Source of the DNA: Dromaius novaehollandiae
Lineage: Eukaryota; Chordata; Aves; Casuariiformes; Dromaiidae
Direction: 5' to 3'
Assembly (NCBI RefSeq): GCF_036370855.1
Contig: NC_088113.1
Coordinates: forward strand, 20,108,501-20,172,500
Length of the DNA stretch: 64,000 bases
The position numbers were made by a program, and so were the translations under genes. Below, in pieces: positions 50,701 to 63,850 of this stretch (the first letter of the stretch is position 1; the number at the start of each line of letters is the position of its first letter). The notes under the pieces are model-generated. The model was not told where the DNA came from, did not search any database, and was given only the letters and a program-made list of their open reading frames with translations.

Positions 50701-52147
50701 TGCTAAGTAAAATGGCAAAAATTATGCCAAGGAAGTTATAAAACTGGAAAAAAAGGCGAGTAGGGAATTACAAAGCTATTAACCACTGAGGTACGATGTG
50801 GTGAAAATTACTTCCAGAGTCTGTTCTGGCACTGCCAGCCTCCTTTATTAGCAAATGCTTTGTGTGTTTTGAACTTGAAGGTGTTTCACTTGGGAGACAG
50901 AGTGCACTGATGTGCATGATGTCAATGAAGGATTATCCTGGAGACCGGAAGGACAGTAGGTTTTTGACAGAGGCTGAATGGACAGCAAATTAAACCGCAT
51001 GAGAGGAGTGACTTACTGAATACCGTATGGAATGAGAGAGAGATGTTCAGTCCATAGTGATACATTGCTTCTCTCATTTGTACTTTGCAGGCAAGATGAA
51101 GTTCATTCTGAAAATTTTTATGCTATTGGTCACAGTTAGCAGTTAACTTCTTGTTTTGAAGCATCCAGTGAGGTCGATTTTTAGAAATAACTTACAAGAT
51201 AGGAGTCTGTACCATACTACTAGCACTAACTAGCCTTCATTGGAGCATACTGTGAAGTTTGATCATCTTCCAGAAAAAGTCCTGTGAATTCTTATCAGCC
51301 TGATTGGACGCGCTGTTTGCTTGCGCATAGAAGCATCCTTCCTAACGTGAATGTTTAGCTGACTATTAGAATTTCCCTACCCATCATCTTTGGGTGGTGG
51401 AGGGGTAAACTTGGATGTGTAAAGGCATGGAAATAATATGTTTTATTGTGAAGTTAAAAATATTGTGCTAATAAGTAGTTAAGCTTCAAATAACATTAAT
51501 TTCATAGTTCTGATCCATTGCCAATTTAGCTTGGGCGGGGACTTAAAATTTTGTGATCTCTGGTCTTGGATTTGCCTGTTGTTCTTCTGACTTAAAACTG
51601 GTATTTTTAGCCCCTCAATCGCAATATAGCAAAGGAAATAGCTGGTTTCAATTGGCTTTTGCTGTCTGAGAATTTTAGCTCTTCAGTGTGCTGTGTGTCC
51701 TGCTTTTTCCCCCTTGAGGAAATTGTGCTACAGAATGTTCTTCAGTAGTTTGATCCATCAGCATGGTCTCAAGTCTAGTACTTCTTTTTAAATCAAACTT
51801 TACTGAACCCAAGCAGTAAAAACTGACAGCCATTTTACCCAAGTAACTTAAGACAGGTTTTCTTATGAGTCTGTAGTAGTTTAAAGAAACATTATTCTGG
51901 AGTGTTATGAGGCACTGGAGGATTGAGCTTCAAATCTAGTCCCTTTTAATGTAAATTATTTAAGTCTCGTATAAATGAGCTGCATCTTGTAATGAATGTG
52001 CAGTCTTTCTAGGCAGTACTTGTATTTTGTGGTGCTCTTTCAAGATGGACTTGTTACCTAATTTGTTACAGTTTGGTTTATCTTGTTTAGTCCTCGAGAA
52101 AGGTCTATGAACTCTGATGTAATACTGCCAATTTCTTCCCCATGCAG

Positions 52148-53117
52148 GACTTGTGGAAGAGGAAACACAAAGATTTCCAAATGAATAACCGAAAGGAAGA
52201 TATGGAGATTGCTTCCCACTACCGTCACCTGCTTCGTGAGCTTAATGAGCAGAGACAACATGGCATCCTCTGTGATGTTTGCATTATAGTGGAGGGGAAG
52301 ATATTTAAGGCTCACAAAAATGTTCTGCTCGGGAGTAGTCGCTACTTCAAAACGCTGTACTGCCAGGTACAGAAAACGTCTGACCAGGCCACGGTCACTC
52401 ATTTAGACATCGTAACTGCACAAGGCTTTAAAGCAATCATTGACTTCATGTATTCTGCACACCTAGCGCTGACCAGCAGAAACGTCATTGAGGTGATGTC
52501 AGCTGCTAGCTATCTGCAAATGACAGATATTGTACAAGCCTGTCACAATTTCATAAAAGCAGCTCTTGACATAAGTATAAAGTCTGATGCCTCAGATGAC
52601 CTTGTCGATTATGAACTTGGAGCTCCTTCTAGCAGTAGCACGGATGCTTTGATTTCAGCGGTTGTGGCCGGGAGGAGTATATCTCCCTGGTTAGCTCGGC
52701 GTACAAGTCCAGCAAACTCTTCTGGAGATTCAGCCATTGCCAGCTGCCATGAAGGAGGGAGCAGTTATGGAAAAGAGGATCAAGAACCAAAAACAGACAG
52801 CCACGAAGACGTTTCATCCCAGTCTCTTTGGTCTAGTGACATGGGCTATGGGTCTTTACGTATCAAAGAGGAACAGGTTTCGCCATCACATTATGGAGGG
52901 AATGAATTACATTCTGCCAAGGATAGTGCAATACAGAATGCTTTCTCGGAACAAGGTGTGGGGGATGGCTGGCAACCCACTGGACGCAGAAAGAACAGAA
53001 AAAATAAAGAAACTGTGCGTCATATTACGCAGCAAGTAGAGGATGACAGCAGGGCGAGTTCTCCAATGCCGTCTTTTTTACCTGCCTCAGGATGGCCATA
53101 TAGCAGTCGAGACCCAA
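52148..53117 (+). CDS. ZBTB46: ZBTB46 first coding exon: BTB domain and linker (start codon 52181); partial gene
   Basis: The exon begins after CCCCATGCAG and ends at CCCAA|GTAAGT. Translation from 52181 gives [20 protein letters not shown] and 312 codons plus one base. The BTB/POZ fold spans residues 20-130, including [20 protein letters not shown] and the segment ending [20 protein letters not shown]. The linker has [20 protein letters not shown], a SUMOylation-type IKEE centred on K229, and a basic GRRKNRKNK patch near 269-276. It closely matches vertebrate ZBTB46 (BTBD4/zDC), a transcriptional repressor of classical dendritic cells and endothelium. The C2H2 zinc fingers are encoded downstream, outside the window. 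An ATG at 52142 lies in the splice acceptor and is not used. The chosen ATG has a weak context (C at -3, A at +4). Confidence 0.96.
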
Positions 53118-56100
53118 GTAAGTCGTTCTTTTGCTTTTCATTCCTGGCACTAACAACACAGAGTTAACGATATCTGTTTATGGTACAATCTTATCAGTCT
53201 CTGAAATATATTAGCCTATCAGAAACTGAAAAACGTAGAAATCTATGTTGTCAGCTATTCGATGGAAGCACTGTGCAGCTCAGTTAGGAACGTCAGTGTC
53301 ACAGCAATGCAGGCTAGTTCTTCTGTGAAAGAAGCTGTTGGTTTTGCTCTGGCCCTGAATATAGAATGGCCTAAATCACCCCCAAAACACCATTATTATT
53401 ATCAGAATTAATGAGGTAGAAGGTGGGAACTTATTTCAGCAGGTGTGCAAACTCATCATACAGGTTGAAGTATTTTCCTTGCATAGTATATTGATGCAGT
53501 AATTACACCACATATAGGTGTAATTTAGTGAGTCTTAATGATACTATCTTCAGTACTGCCTGATATTCAGGTGTCACTTTCTTGAGAATAAGAAAGCTAC
53601 CATAGCTTGTTACTAGTAATAGTGAGAAAAGTGTTTGGTAGCTCTAAGAATAATGTTTTTGTGAGGCTCTAAGGCTTAAAATGTATTTTGACGTTTGACT
53701 ACTTGTAGTCTGGGATAAATGACTTTTTTTCAAAAGTGTAACCAGGGAGAAAAATGTTCTCTGGACTCCTTTTGTATCTTCAGTAGTTAGTTTTGAGACA
53801 GAAAAATAAGAGAACTGTCCTATTTGATTCACTAATCACTGCCTATTTTTAGATCCAAGAATGCTATTGATACAGTGTTTTGTTTTTTTAAGGACTCTAG
53901 GGGAAGTGTGGTATTAAACTCCCTTAAGCTGACTTGAAGATCTTAGTCTGTGCTATGAGTTAACCTGTGTTTCATTGCATACCAGAATGTAAGCCAGCAA
54001 GGGGAAGGGTGTGTGAGATTATATACCCTTATGTTGTCAAATTTAGCTTGAAAAAAGCAATATAACTAGTACTGAAAGCCTGAACAGTCTTTGTGTGCTG
54101 AAAAAAGATTTTAAAGCTGCTTACATACTGAAACATGAATGTTAAATTTAGCTTTCATTGATATTTAATTGAATGGGTAACTGTCTACAAATATCTTTAA
54201 TTATGTTACTTTTACAGTTATCTGCTGCAGCAAGCTTGCCTGTAATTATTCTAATTGGCTGGTGATAAAATCTAAACAACTTTGGTTAGAAGGAAGATGC
54301 CAGATAAGATAAGAATGATTTATGATGAGTCCTGTTTTTATAATGCATGTATTTCAGGACTGTGTTGAGCAAAGACTCAGTATTGACTGCCTGAAATGCT
54401 ATTCACACACAAATACTTCTCACTTTCACAACATCCCATAAAAACAGCTCCAACAGTGGCTCTGAGGTGTGTTTTTGACAGGTATATGAAGCAAGCCACG
54501 CATGTCAGAGTTACTACAGAAGCAGACTGCAACACTAATCTTAGCTCAATCTATGACCAGTTTTCTTCTTTAAATTGCGCTTTTGAAAACAGTGCAAATA
54601 TAAGAGATGATGTTGCTGGAAGATGAATGATGCCTATATCATTTCACTCCTAGTTGTTAAGGAATTAAACAGAAATAGCTCTTGTTCTTTGCAACTGTTT
54701 GTGGCTGGGAGGAAGATGGCTTCTGGGGTTAACTCAGTGCAGTGCTGAGACAGCTGCCTCAGCAGATACAATCAAATTATTTGTTCTGAATCTCGTCTTA
54801 AATAGTTTCCAATTAAAGAGGTGTTTCATATGACAGGAAAGAGGAAACTGAGTGGTGGTGACTGGGGGAATAATTTTGATGTTTCGCTGATGCTAATAAA
54901 GCAGAAAGAAAAACTGAATAGCCGCTAACTTCTCCCTGTCCAAAGCAAGGGAAATGCCAGAAATGACAAGGGTAGGGGCAATCTGCTGGCAGTGGCCTGC
55001 CCGTATCTGGCTGCTGCTCTGAGAGCAGTGGGGTTCTACATAAAAGTAACTGTGCTGAAGAAAGGGGGTATTTGGAGACTGAGCTACCCATAGTTTCCCC
55101 GTATTGGCCTGCTGGAGGGGTGAGCAGAGATGGAATTCTCCTTTCTGCCCTGCTGAAGGATGAAGAGCCGCGTGCTTCCCTGTGCTGCAGGGCCGGAGCC
55201 CGCAGAACGGGGGGTGTGGACTTAGCGTCGGGGAGCCCCTTTCTGCGTGCGCGGGGGGGCTCCAGCATCCCTCCGGTTACAGGAACCCTCCTTTTCCTCA
55301 GGCTGATTTCTCTTGTCTGTGGGGGGGTGGAAGGGAGAATGGTTTTGGAGGATTTGAGATCTGTGCACGTTAAGCTTTGGTTTACGTTTGGACATTTTGT
55401 AAGTGGAAGCCTCTCGTGTGCCTGTGTCCGTGGATGTGTGGCTTGGGTGAAATCTAGCGGAGTTGGTCACTCAGGTGAGGCTGCTTCTCTTTCAGCTTGC
55501 AGGCAACAAGAGAAATCAGAGCATCCCTGCTGTCCCTCACCAGCGCTCCCCTGCCCTCTGCGAGCAGGAGGGTCTCTCCGTCTCACATTAATATTTCCCA
55601 TCTCCAGCAGGTGGAAGCAACCGTCTTGCAAACTGCTCCATCGCCTTCGTTGCTAGGCTACCGGCTTTGCTCCGGCCAGGCAGTGGTACCCCAGCTTCCC
55701 GCTGTCCTGCAGCTCAGAAATAGGCGAGGGATGGTGCAAACTTAGCTCCTGTCCGTGAACGAAAGTTGATTTTCTTATGTACAAATGGGTAATGGCAAGT
55801 GTACGTAGTGTGCAATGAGTATTTGGGATGTGGTTGGGTGCTTCAGGTTTTAAATAGCTTTGATTTTAATAGTGTCAGGCTTCATTCCTTAAGACAGACA
55901 GACATAGTCTAAGACTCTGTTCCCTCACCTATTTGAAAGGGTCCCTATCCATGTTGTTCGTAGCGGAGATAAGGTACTCCTTTGCGAGGAAATGGATATT
56001 GACTATTGTTTGGTAAATAAGCTAAGAGGAAAAGAGTTACCTAGAACTTTTTTTATTCTTGGAGACTTTCCCTTTTCTGGTCTATTCAGTGGTCTTGTCA

Positions 56101-59100
56101 CGCTGCTTGTTAGGTCTAAAAGCCCTGATTATGGGATAATTTGGGTACCCTTTGCAAGCGTGTGCTGGAGGGCTAACATGGGCCTTCCGGCAGTGTGAAA
56201 GCTGGTTTAGCAGAGTCCATCTGAACTTTGGCACTAATGTCTTTCTCCTGAAACTGTGCAAGATAATCATTTGGTCTTTTGGCAAATGCACCTTCAGCAA
56301 GATGTAAGCAATGTTTTTGGAAAGTGAGTGCTACAAGTAACCATAGATTGAAAATCTGTTTTGCTTTTGAAACATCTAACAGCTTGTTTACACTTAGTAG
56401 TGTTGCTTATTTCAGTGGAAAACAGATGTTCTTATCAATACAGGCAGGATGTAGTAAAGTGTCCCATATACTTAAGTAGACTGTACTTAAACTTGATGAA
56501 ATGGGGCCTAAAACAGATGCAGATTTTTATCTTGAAAGGAAAATTCTGGTTTGGTTGATTCTATTCCAGATGCTGGTGGGGTGCTGCTGAGAGTCTTTGA
56601 ATTTGATCACGCTGCAGATTACCCCAGACACTTTTCATTTTAATCTTGTTAATGGTAATCTAGTATCTTGGAAATAGCCACAGAAACAAGAGGTTCTTAG
56701 TGTCTTCATGAAGTATATCTGCTTCCTCCAAGAAAGAATGATCAAATAAGGTTTGCAAAAGAGTCTGAACTAAGTCGAGATGCTACGCTGAGAGTGTGAT
56801 TAAGCTCTGAGTTTCTACAGGATGATGTCAGTCAAGCCCGAAGGTGGTGCAAGGCTGCTCATTAAACCTATAGAGGCATCTCGGGCTTAAACGAGTTCCC
56901 ACTTTGTTGGCATGTTGCCATGCTATCTAACCTGAGAGCTTCCTGGCTGCAGAGTGAGCGCTGTCTGATGGGGACCATCTTTTCCTGCTATTGCCAATTT
57001 ACTAACTTGCAGTCTCTATTTAGCATAAAGCATGTTTTTTTTGTGCCCCCCCCCCCCCCCCATGATGTTTGGGTTGTTCAGGATGTCACTGTTGTTCTGT
57101 GTATGAAACATTGGTCTATATGTTTTTCTTACCTAGTAACGTTTACTTAGAGTAGCAATTGTTCAAGGTAAGCTTAAGAACGGGCTTTTATTAATTGTAA
57201 CTTTCCTCATGACTGAGTAAAGAGGAATTTTCTCCACAGACTTGCTGAAATAACAAGTCTACCTTTCATTTTAATCTTTCTCTTTGAACTTTGTAGTTTT
57301 TCTAAAGAAACAAGTTACTCATCGTTTATTGGTTTTAATATCAAAGATGATTATGAAATTCTAGTATAGCCTTTAGTTTTGAGCATCTTGGTTTTTTTTC
57401 TTGGGTTGCTATTCCAATAACATTAGATAAACTTTTTACTGGCTTACAAGTTTTGAGTATCTGGACTATGGAATTTGGTATTTAAAAGGTTCTCACTGAA
57501 AAGAACAGTTATCTTCACTAGAAGAGCTGTTAAGCTACCAAAATGTTGCGCTTTTTTGCCTCTTCATATCATGGGAAGTTCTGTTGGTTGTGGTGTGTGT
57601 GTTGGGGGGGTCTTTTGAAGAATTTATTGGTGGTTTTATTAATGTTTTATTTCAAGCATAGTTATGATTCAGGAATTTATTTCTGAGGAAATAACTCCCA
57701 CACATCTGCTGAATGTTTGCACCCTAAAGCTGCAAGTAATTTTTGTGCCAGTTGGCTATGTAATGAAGCTGACTACTCTCAAAACAAATCAGAACGGTCA
57801 CTTTAGAAGATGCTGCAATCTGGGAACTTTTTGCTTTCCTTTGGTTATGTGTAGTGAATTTAGCGGGATATGATTTGAAACCCTTCTGTAACAGTAGTGC
57901 TCTGTAAGAACTTCAGGATTTAGGTAAAGCCAGAGTTAAAAAGTTTCCAGGAGTGGGTGAGCACAGGTGGCTTTATCACACGTGAGCCTGCAGTGGTTTC
58001 AGAAGCTTTTAGAGAGGCAAGGAGGAGCTCTGTCCAGATGAACTCTCAGCTGATTTTGTGCCTGGGACCTATCTGAATTCAGGTAGGTGAATGTGTGCCT
58101 TCTCTTATTACAAGATGATTTTATGCTTGTAAGAAGGTCTTTTTCTGAGCAAGCTATCAGGCTTCCTGTAACCCTTTAATCTTTTCTGTGCAAATCTTCA
58201 AATCCTGACTTTGTCCCACTGCCTTTAGAGAGAAAATTAGAGCACAGATTTTGGTCAACTTCCATGCAAGATCTGGTATTGCAAGGGACAGGGATTTCTG
58301 TCATCCCCGTTGGAAGTTGGGGGTTACTCATACAAAACATGACATTCCTTGATAGCCCACCAGAAATACGTAACTGCTAACGTGGTAGTGATGTAGCCTG
58401 GCTAGTTGGTAGAATGAGGGAATTGTCTTTACTTTTGTTATAGTTAGATGGCGTTATACTTCCTGGGTGCTGTTTACGTGCTGCGGGTGCATTGTAAACA
58501 TTTGTGTTTCTATCGCTGCCTTTGCACAAACCAAACATTTTCACCAAACCGCTTTCTTCAGCTAGTGTGTTGGCTGGAAGCTGCTGCGTGAGTCTTTGTG
58601 CCGCTTCCTTTGCGGAGAAGGGCAGGCCCATTTAGAAGAGGACCCTTTGCGTAACTCATGTTTACAGAATGTTTTGCAGCGACTATCAAATGTGGCAGTG
58701 AGTCGCTCTGTGTCCCTAGGTGTATGGTAAGCAGATTTAGCCAATTCATTATTTGGTGAATCATCTGCTGTTTGGTGGTTTCTGTAATTCAAGCTACTGT
58801 GCAGTAAAATCTGTTTTCAATAGATATTGTTGAGGAAATTAAGTTACTGCAAAACCATTTCTTAACCCCGTTTTCCCAGTCATCCTGCTTGTTTTCTTTT
58901 TAACACGGAAAATTGTGATATATTTGTCAAATATATTAGTCCATATAGTCGAATAAATGCCTTGAATAATTAGAAGAGGAAAAAATTGAGCATGCTGTTT
59001 GTGTTCAGGAACCGGTTATTTAAGGAACTCTTTGAGGTTTTGTTTTGCAAAACCTGTATAATCTTTTGGTTTTACATGATGATATACCCTTTTATAGCCT

Positions 59101-60689
59101 TCTAAAGTTCTTAAAACCTAAATAATACAAAAGACACTTGTATCAGCAGCTTACTACTATTGATTTCTCTCGCATGCCTCTGTAAATAAATAATGAAAAC
59201 TTGCTTTTGGGCATCGTTTTCTGTTTCCAGTTGCTATATGTCTCAAATTCTCAAGAGAAAGCCATGTACTACGCATGTGACGGAGGCGTTTACTTTTTGT
59301 ACTATGATTAGTAGTCCTCGGATACCTAATAAAGTATATTTGTTGACAAAAAACTACTTTTTTCCAATTCATATTCTCTATAAATGGAAGACCATTTCTT
59401 TTATTGACATGATGTTCAAGAGGAATTTGTGCCTGAGACAACAGCATGTAAGAGTAAAAGACTGAAACCTTTGTAGAAGTTCTCTCTGAGGAAGGAAAAA
59501 TGTGTTGTTTCTGAACCTGAAAAGACCACAAATTAAACCTGTCCACTCAGATATGGAACAGCCATCTCCAGAAAATGGTGTCCCTCTTCAATGCATATTT
59601 TTATTATGTCTTAAGGCATAACTCTCCAGTTTAGTTTCCTTAGATAGGGACTTTTGTCTCTGTTAGCTGGAGAAGAAAGGGAGTTGAACTGTCTTCTGAC
59701 TCCCCAAATTGTGCTGTGTATGTGGCAGTTGGAGAATGTCTTTTGCCATTTGGCTCATCAGTCCCTTCCTATGCAAAGAACCTATAGGAGAATGTGGAGT
59801 ATGTGTGTTTATACAGAGGCACCAAATTATTCCAAAGTGTTTGAAGGTGCTCTTTTAGCAAATGTCTGCTTTTTGCAGTAAATATAAAAAGCTACCAAAA
59901 ATGTTCAGCTTCTTGGAAAGGTATTGGATTTTTTTTTTTTTTTGAGGATAAATATTAGTAAACTTCAAATAGCCTGGCACCTTGAAAAATAATTACTACA
60001 TTTTTTCCCCCTGTTTTTTGTGGAGTCATAGTTTTGGTGCAAGGTATTATGATTTACTTCACTATTGCTGAGTGGCTCTTAATGATGTTCTGAAGCTGTG
60101 AAATGCTTGCCCACTGTCGACAGCAGTAGCGGGAGGCGGCAGGCTCCCGTTCGAGGCCAGGCCCGGAGGGGTTACAGCCTCGCGCGCTCGTGCCACCCCC
60201 AGAATTCCTTCTTAGCGCCGAAATCAGCTTAGCCCGGGTGCTGCATTCCGCTGGCTCCCGAGGCTGCCCAGATTGCTGGGCTGCCTTTGCTGCTCTTTTC
60301 ATGTGCGTAACGCGTTCAGCTTACTGTATGTAAGTCGCTGCTAGTTGTGGCAAAAAGACCTCTGTGTCCGTATGCTGAATTTTGCTGAAGCGTTTGGCCT
60401 GGAGTGCTCAGTGAAGATTTCACCTTCTCCACCGAACTGCAGTTACAGGCCAGTGACATTATTAAGGTGTAATCTTCGCAGGAATAACTATTTTAAGTTT
60501 CCGTTATTAAAGGGTTAGGTCAGGTTATTTTCAAGTCTGGAAAGTAAAATCATTACTTTAAACCCAGACGCTTATTCCCTGGCTACACCCTGGCTTTAAA
60601 ATGGTTCCACCCTAAACCAGCTTTAGCTCAAAGCTCTGGGCCTGTTTCCTTTCCCCACCCTGCATTCCATTTTCCCCAGGCTCCAAAAC

Positions 60690-60726
60690 TGTCGTCGTCC
60701 TCCTCCTCCTCCTCTTCCTCCTCCCT
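60690..60726 (+). repeat. (GTC/CTC)n trinucleotide tract
   Basis: Three gtc triplets lead into a run of ctc triplets with one ctt interruption, in intron 2. Confidence 0.85.
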
Positions 60727-63339
60727 CTGGTAACAGCCCTGATTCTGTTAATCTGTTTTAACTCCAGAGATCAGAGGCACTTCCCCTCTCGAGTGCCTTT
60801 CTCACCGTTTTATTTGCTCCTCATGCAAAGGTTATATTAGCCTTATCTTGACAGATATTTCACTTTAAAAAAACAAAAAACAACTTCATAGTTTCTTTAC
60901 TGAATTTAGAAGTTATGAGAAATCAGGAAGGTTTTAGAATTTTAACATAAATAAGTCTCTGATCCTACTGTGTGATATCACCCCTGCTTGGGAGTTTCAC
61001 TTTCCTGTTTGAAGTGCTGCATGTTCAAATGTTGTAAGTAGGAATTCATTCCTTAGATGCAGGGTCTCAGAATCAAAAAAGAGAGCTAATTTTGCTATAG
61101 TGGTCTCGGATTTGATTTTTGAGATTTCTTACTGAAATCTCTTGTTCTAGAGGATTTCAAAAGGTTATAACAGCTTGGCATCCTGTCATGTACAGAGCAT
61201 TAGTGTTTCTATCATTTAATGCTATTACTTATGTCTGTTCCTGCTTGTGCGTCTCATTCACGTACAGATGTACGGAGAGAGAATGTCTCTGTACGGAAAA
61301 GCAGCATCAAGTAGTATCAGTCCTTTTGCTATGCAATTTATGAGACTTGAAAAAAAGAGCTTAAGGTTACAGTGAGCTTCAGGGTTTTTTGTTTGTTTGT
61401 TTTTAAGTGATAGTATATTTGAAGTTAGAGTACAATTCTCTGCCTATTTTGGGGAAATAAAAGAGCTGGCTCAAGATGGCCACTACCCTGGCCATTCATC
61501 CCTGCTCCTACAATGACCCCTTAATTCTTGTTGAGACTATTGTAAATCAGAATAATAAACTCATGTAATTTAACCATTTTCCCCTTCTTTAAAGCTAGGT
61601 GTTCTGTTATGCTGGCTTTTGTTGGCTATTCTTTTGTTGGGAAGATGGGTTCACCAAGAAGGCTTACCTTGTGGCCCTACATCAAGTTGAGCTGGGATCG
61701 CAAACAAGCAGAAGTATTAGTATTAAAGTAGGCTGTGTTTGTGTTGAACTAACCTACTTCATTTTAGAAATTCTACTCTAGAAATAGAAGAAAATGTTTC
61801 TGTTGTTATTGGTAATGCATACATTGTTAATACTGCATAATTGTAGGCTTGTAGATTATATTCAAGCCTATATTATGAATGCTACCTTTCAATTGACATG
61901 GACTTTAAACTCTGTTTTAAGGATTCAGCTCGGCATGTGCTCATAAAGATTGTGCAAAAGAACATCGGAGCCTCCTGGAGTTACAAGCAAGATAGACTAA
62001 ATGGGGGGTTGGTCTGTCACGCCCAACAGTTTCCCCTTGAACCTTCCAGAAACAGTTAACAGCATTTGAAATTTGCAGCCTTAGTCTTAGGCAAGGTGCT
62101 ATTTCCCAGTGACTTACTCAGATGCAGACAGTGCGGGTCACACTGGGTTGAACCACCGTGGAGAAGCTGCAGTAGAAGTACTCAGACCTGGAGAGGGTGG
62201 AAGGAAGGGGGTGTAGGCCTAAGGAAACAACATTTTGGGTCCCCTGTGGATCTACTTAAGACATCTTTCTGTCACAGAGTTTTAAATGAGAATAAATGTT
62301 GCGATTAAGCATGTATATTTGCCTGATAAGCTTTCCGAGTAACCAAATTGGAGCTTATTCTCAATGTATTGCACACGTTATATCCATGTGTATATTACTA
62401 AGTTAGTGAGAAGAGTTCTGATCAAAACCAGTGTAATTAAGGGCATCAATTCTCTATATAAATATGTGGTATGTGAGAATGCTAGTTTTTGCTTAACAAA
62501 TAGTAAGATGTGACACACTTTCTTGTCATTCGTGAAGAAATTTCGTTAGAAAGAAGGGGGGTATCTGAAATTCCAACTTAGGGGAGATTTTTAGCAGCTG
62601 GCAAAAGTGTCATTTTTGTACCACTTTAGTGCTTCTTTTTTTTCTTATACCAAGAACCAAAACACTTGGAGAGGAAAGCTTTTCTTTCCTGTGAGTTTAC
62701 AAATGATTGCAATCTTATTCACACAAGGATATCAAGCTGAACTTCCCTAAGCTTGTATAAGAAACATCATCCCTGAAGTTTTAAGTGAAGTCCCCCATCG
62801 GACAGATCTGTTGAGATGCTCCATACAAATAAGCAGAAGAACCTCAGAAATCTAGAAGTCTTTGATTCCCCGAAGTTTTTTCCCAAAGCATTCAGCTCAG
62901 GCCATAATTTAGCAGTGTCTTTGAAAGAAATGCCCAGTTTAAGTGGCTCCCACTTTCCTGTAGTGCTTATTTCCACCCCCACGCTCCCCTCCAGTTGTTC
63001 CGGTGCAAATGTTTGTACAACCATGTAGTGAACCGGATTGGGGAACTGATCTGGGTTTAAAAATAACTTTTTTTTTTTTTAATAAACTAGTTTATTTTTA
63101 ACGTGTATCAGTTCCGGTCTCCAGTTCACCTCACAACTATACATATGGTCTTGGTACAACTGAGGGAGTAGCAGGGGAAGGCATAGGAGCATTTGGGGTG
63201 GGGGAAGAAGTTGCTAATGTCGGCACCTAGTCCCTGTAAACAAAATGTTGTTTGCCAACATGCTAAAAGTTATCCAACATTAGTGTGAAGCAGACCCTAA
63301 ACAACCACCCCAGATGCCTGCGTTCATCACAAGGAGATA

Positions 63340-63850
63340 CCGAGGCAATGTCATTTGCTGCGTTCATTAGCAGCCTGGACGATGGGCTGGAGCGTACCCT
63401 CGGTAAGCTCTGGGACGACACCAAACTGCGAGGAGCGATCTGCCCGAGGGCACTGTTGCCAGGAGCAGCATGAGTTCAACGAAGACAAAAGTAAAGGCGT
63501 GCGGGTGGGACAGGATAACCCCGTGCACCAGTGTAGGTTGGCAGCCAACTAGCACGAAAGCAGCTTTGCAGAGAATGCGTTCTGGGGGATAGCAAGCCGA
63601 ACGTGAGTCTCGCGGCAGCAAAGGCCAACCGCATCCTGGGCTGCATTATTAGGAGCACAGCTGAATGTCAGGGGAACCAAGATCACCTTTGGAGTACTAG
63701 GTCCAGTTTTGAGATCCCCAGTACAAGCTCGAACAAGCCCAGCAGAGAGCATCAAGATGGGCTAGAGGGTGTTGTGTATGAGTTGAGGCTGAGAGAGCTT
63801 GCTTTGTTAAGCCTGAAAAAGAGAAGTAGGGGAAGGGGGGGGGGTGTCTT
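63340..63850 (+). mobile_element. Degraded CR1 LINE fragment (3' part of ORF2)
   Basis: The plus strand shows blocks characteristic of the 3' end of avian CR1: tttgctgcgttcattagcag with ctggacgatgggctggag, gacgacaccaaactgcgagg, catcctgggctgca, gtccagttttgagatcccca and gaggctgagagagctt. The peptide FISSLDDGLERTLGKL with DDTKLRGA recalls the reverse-transcriptase region. Frameshifts and an internal deletion near 63460 show it is dead. CR1 is a non-LTR retrotransposon; this copy is inserted in sense within ZBTB46 intron 2. Both ends are approximate. Confidence 0.85.

Larger units (their letters stand above)
35503..52147 (+). other. ZBTB46: ZBTB46 intron 1
   Basis: About 16.6 kb. It includes a second strong donor at 35807/35808, polypyrimidine and (CT)n repeats, a GC-rich patch at about 36,480-36,780 and long C homopolymers at 38091, 43320 and 46596. 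Two segments have exon-like splice sites (42683-42810 and 44644-44783). No coding exon was recognised. The acceptor is CCCCATGCAG at 52147. Confidence 0.8.

Noticed and set aside
52142..52180. Upstream in-frame ATG giving [13 protein letters not shown] before ZBTB46
   Set aside because: This ATG is part of the splice acceptor CCCCATGCAG and is removed with the intron. The known vertebrate start MNNRKED is at 52181.
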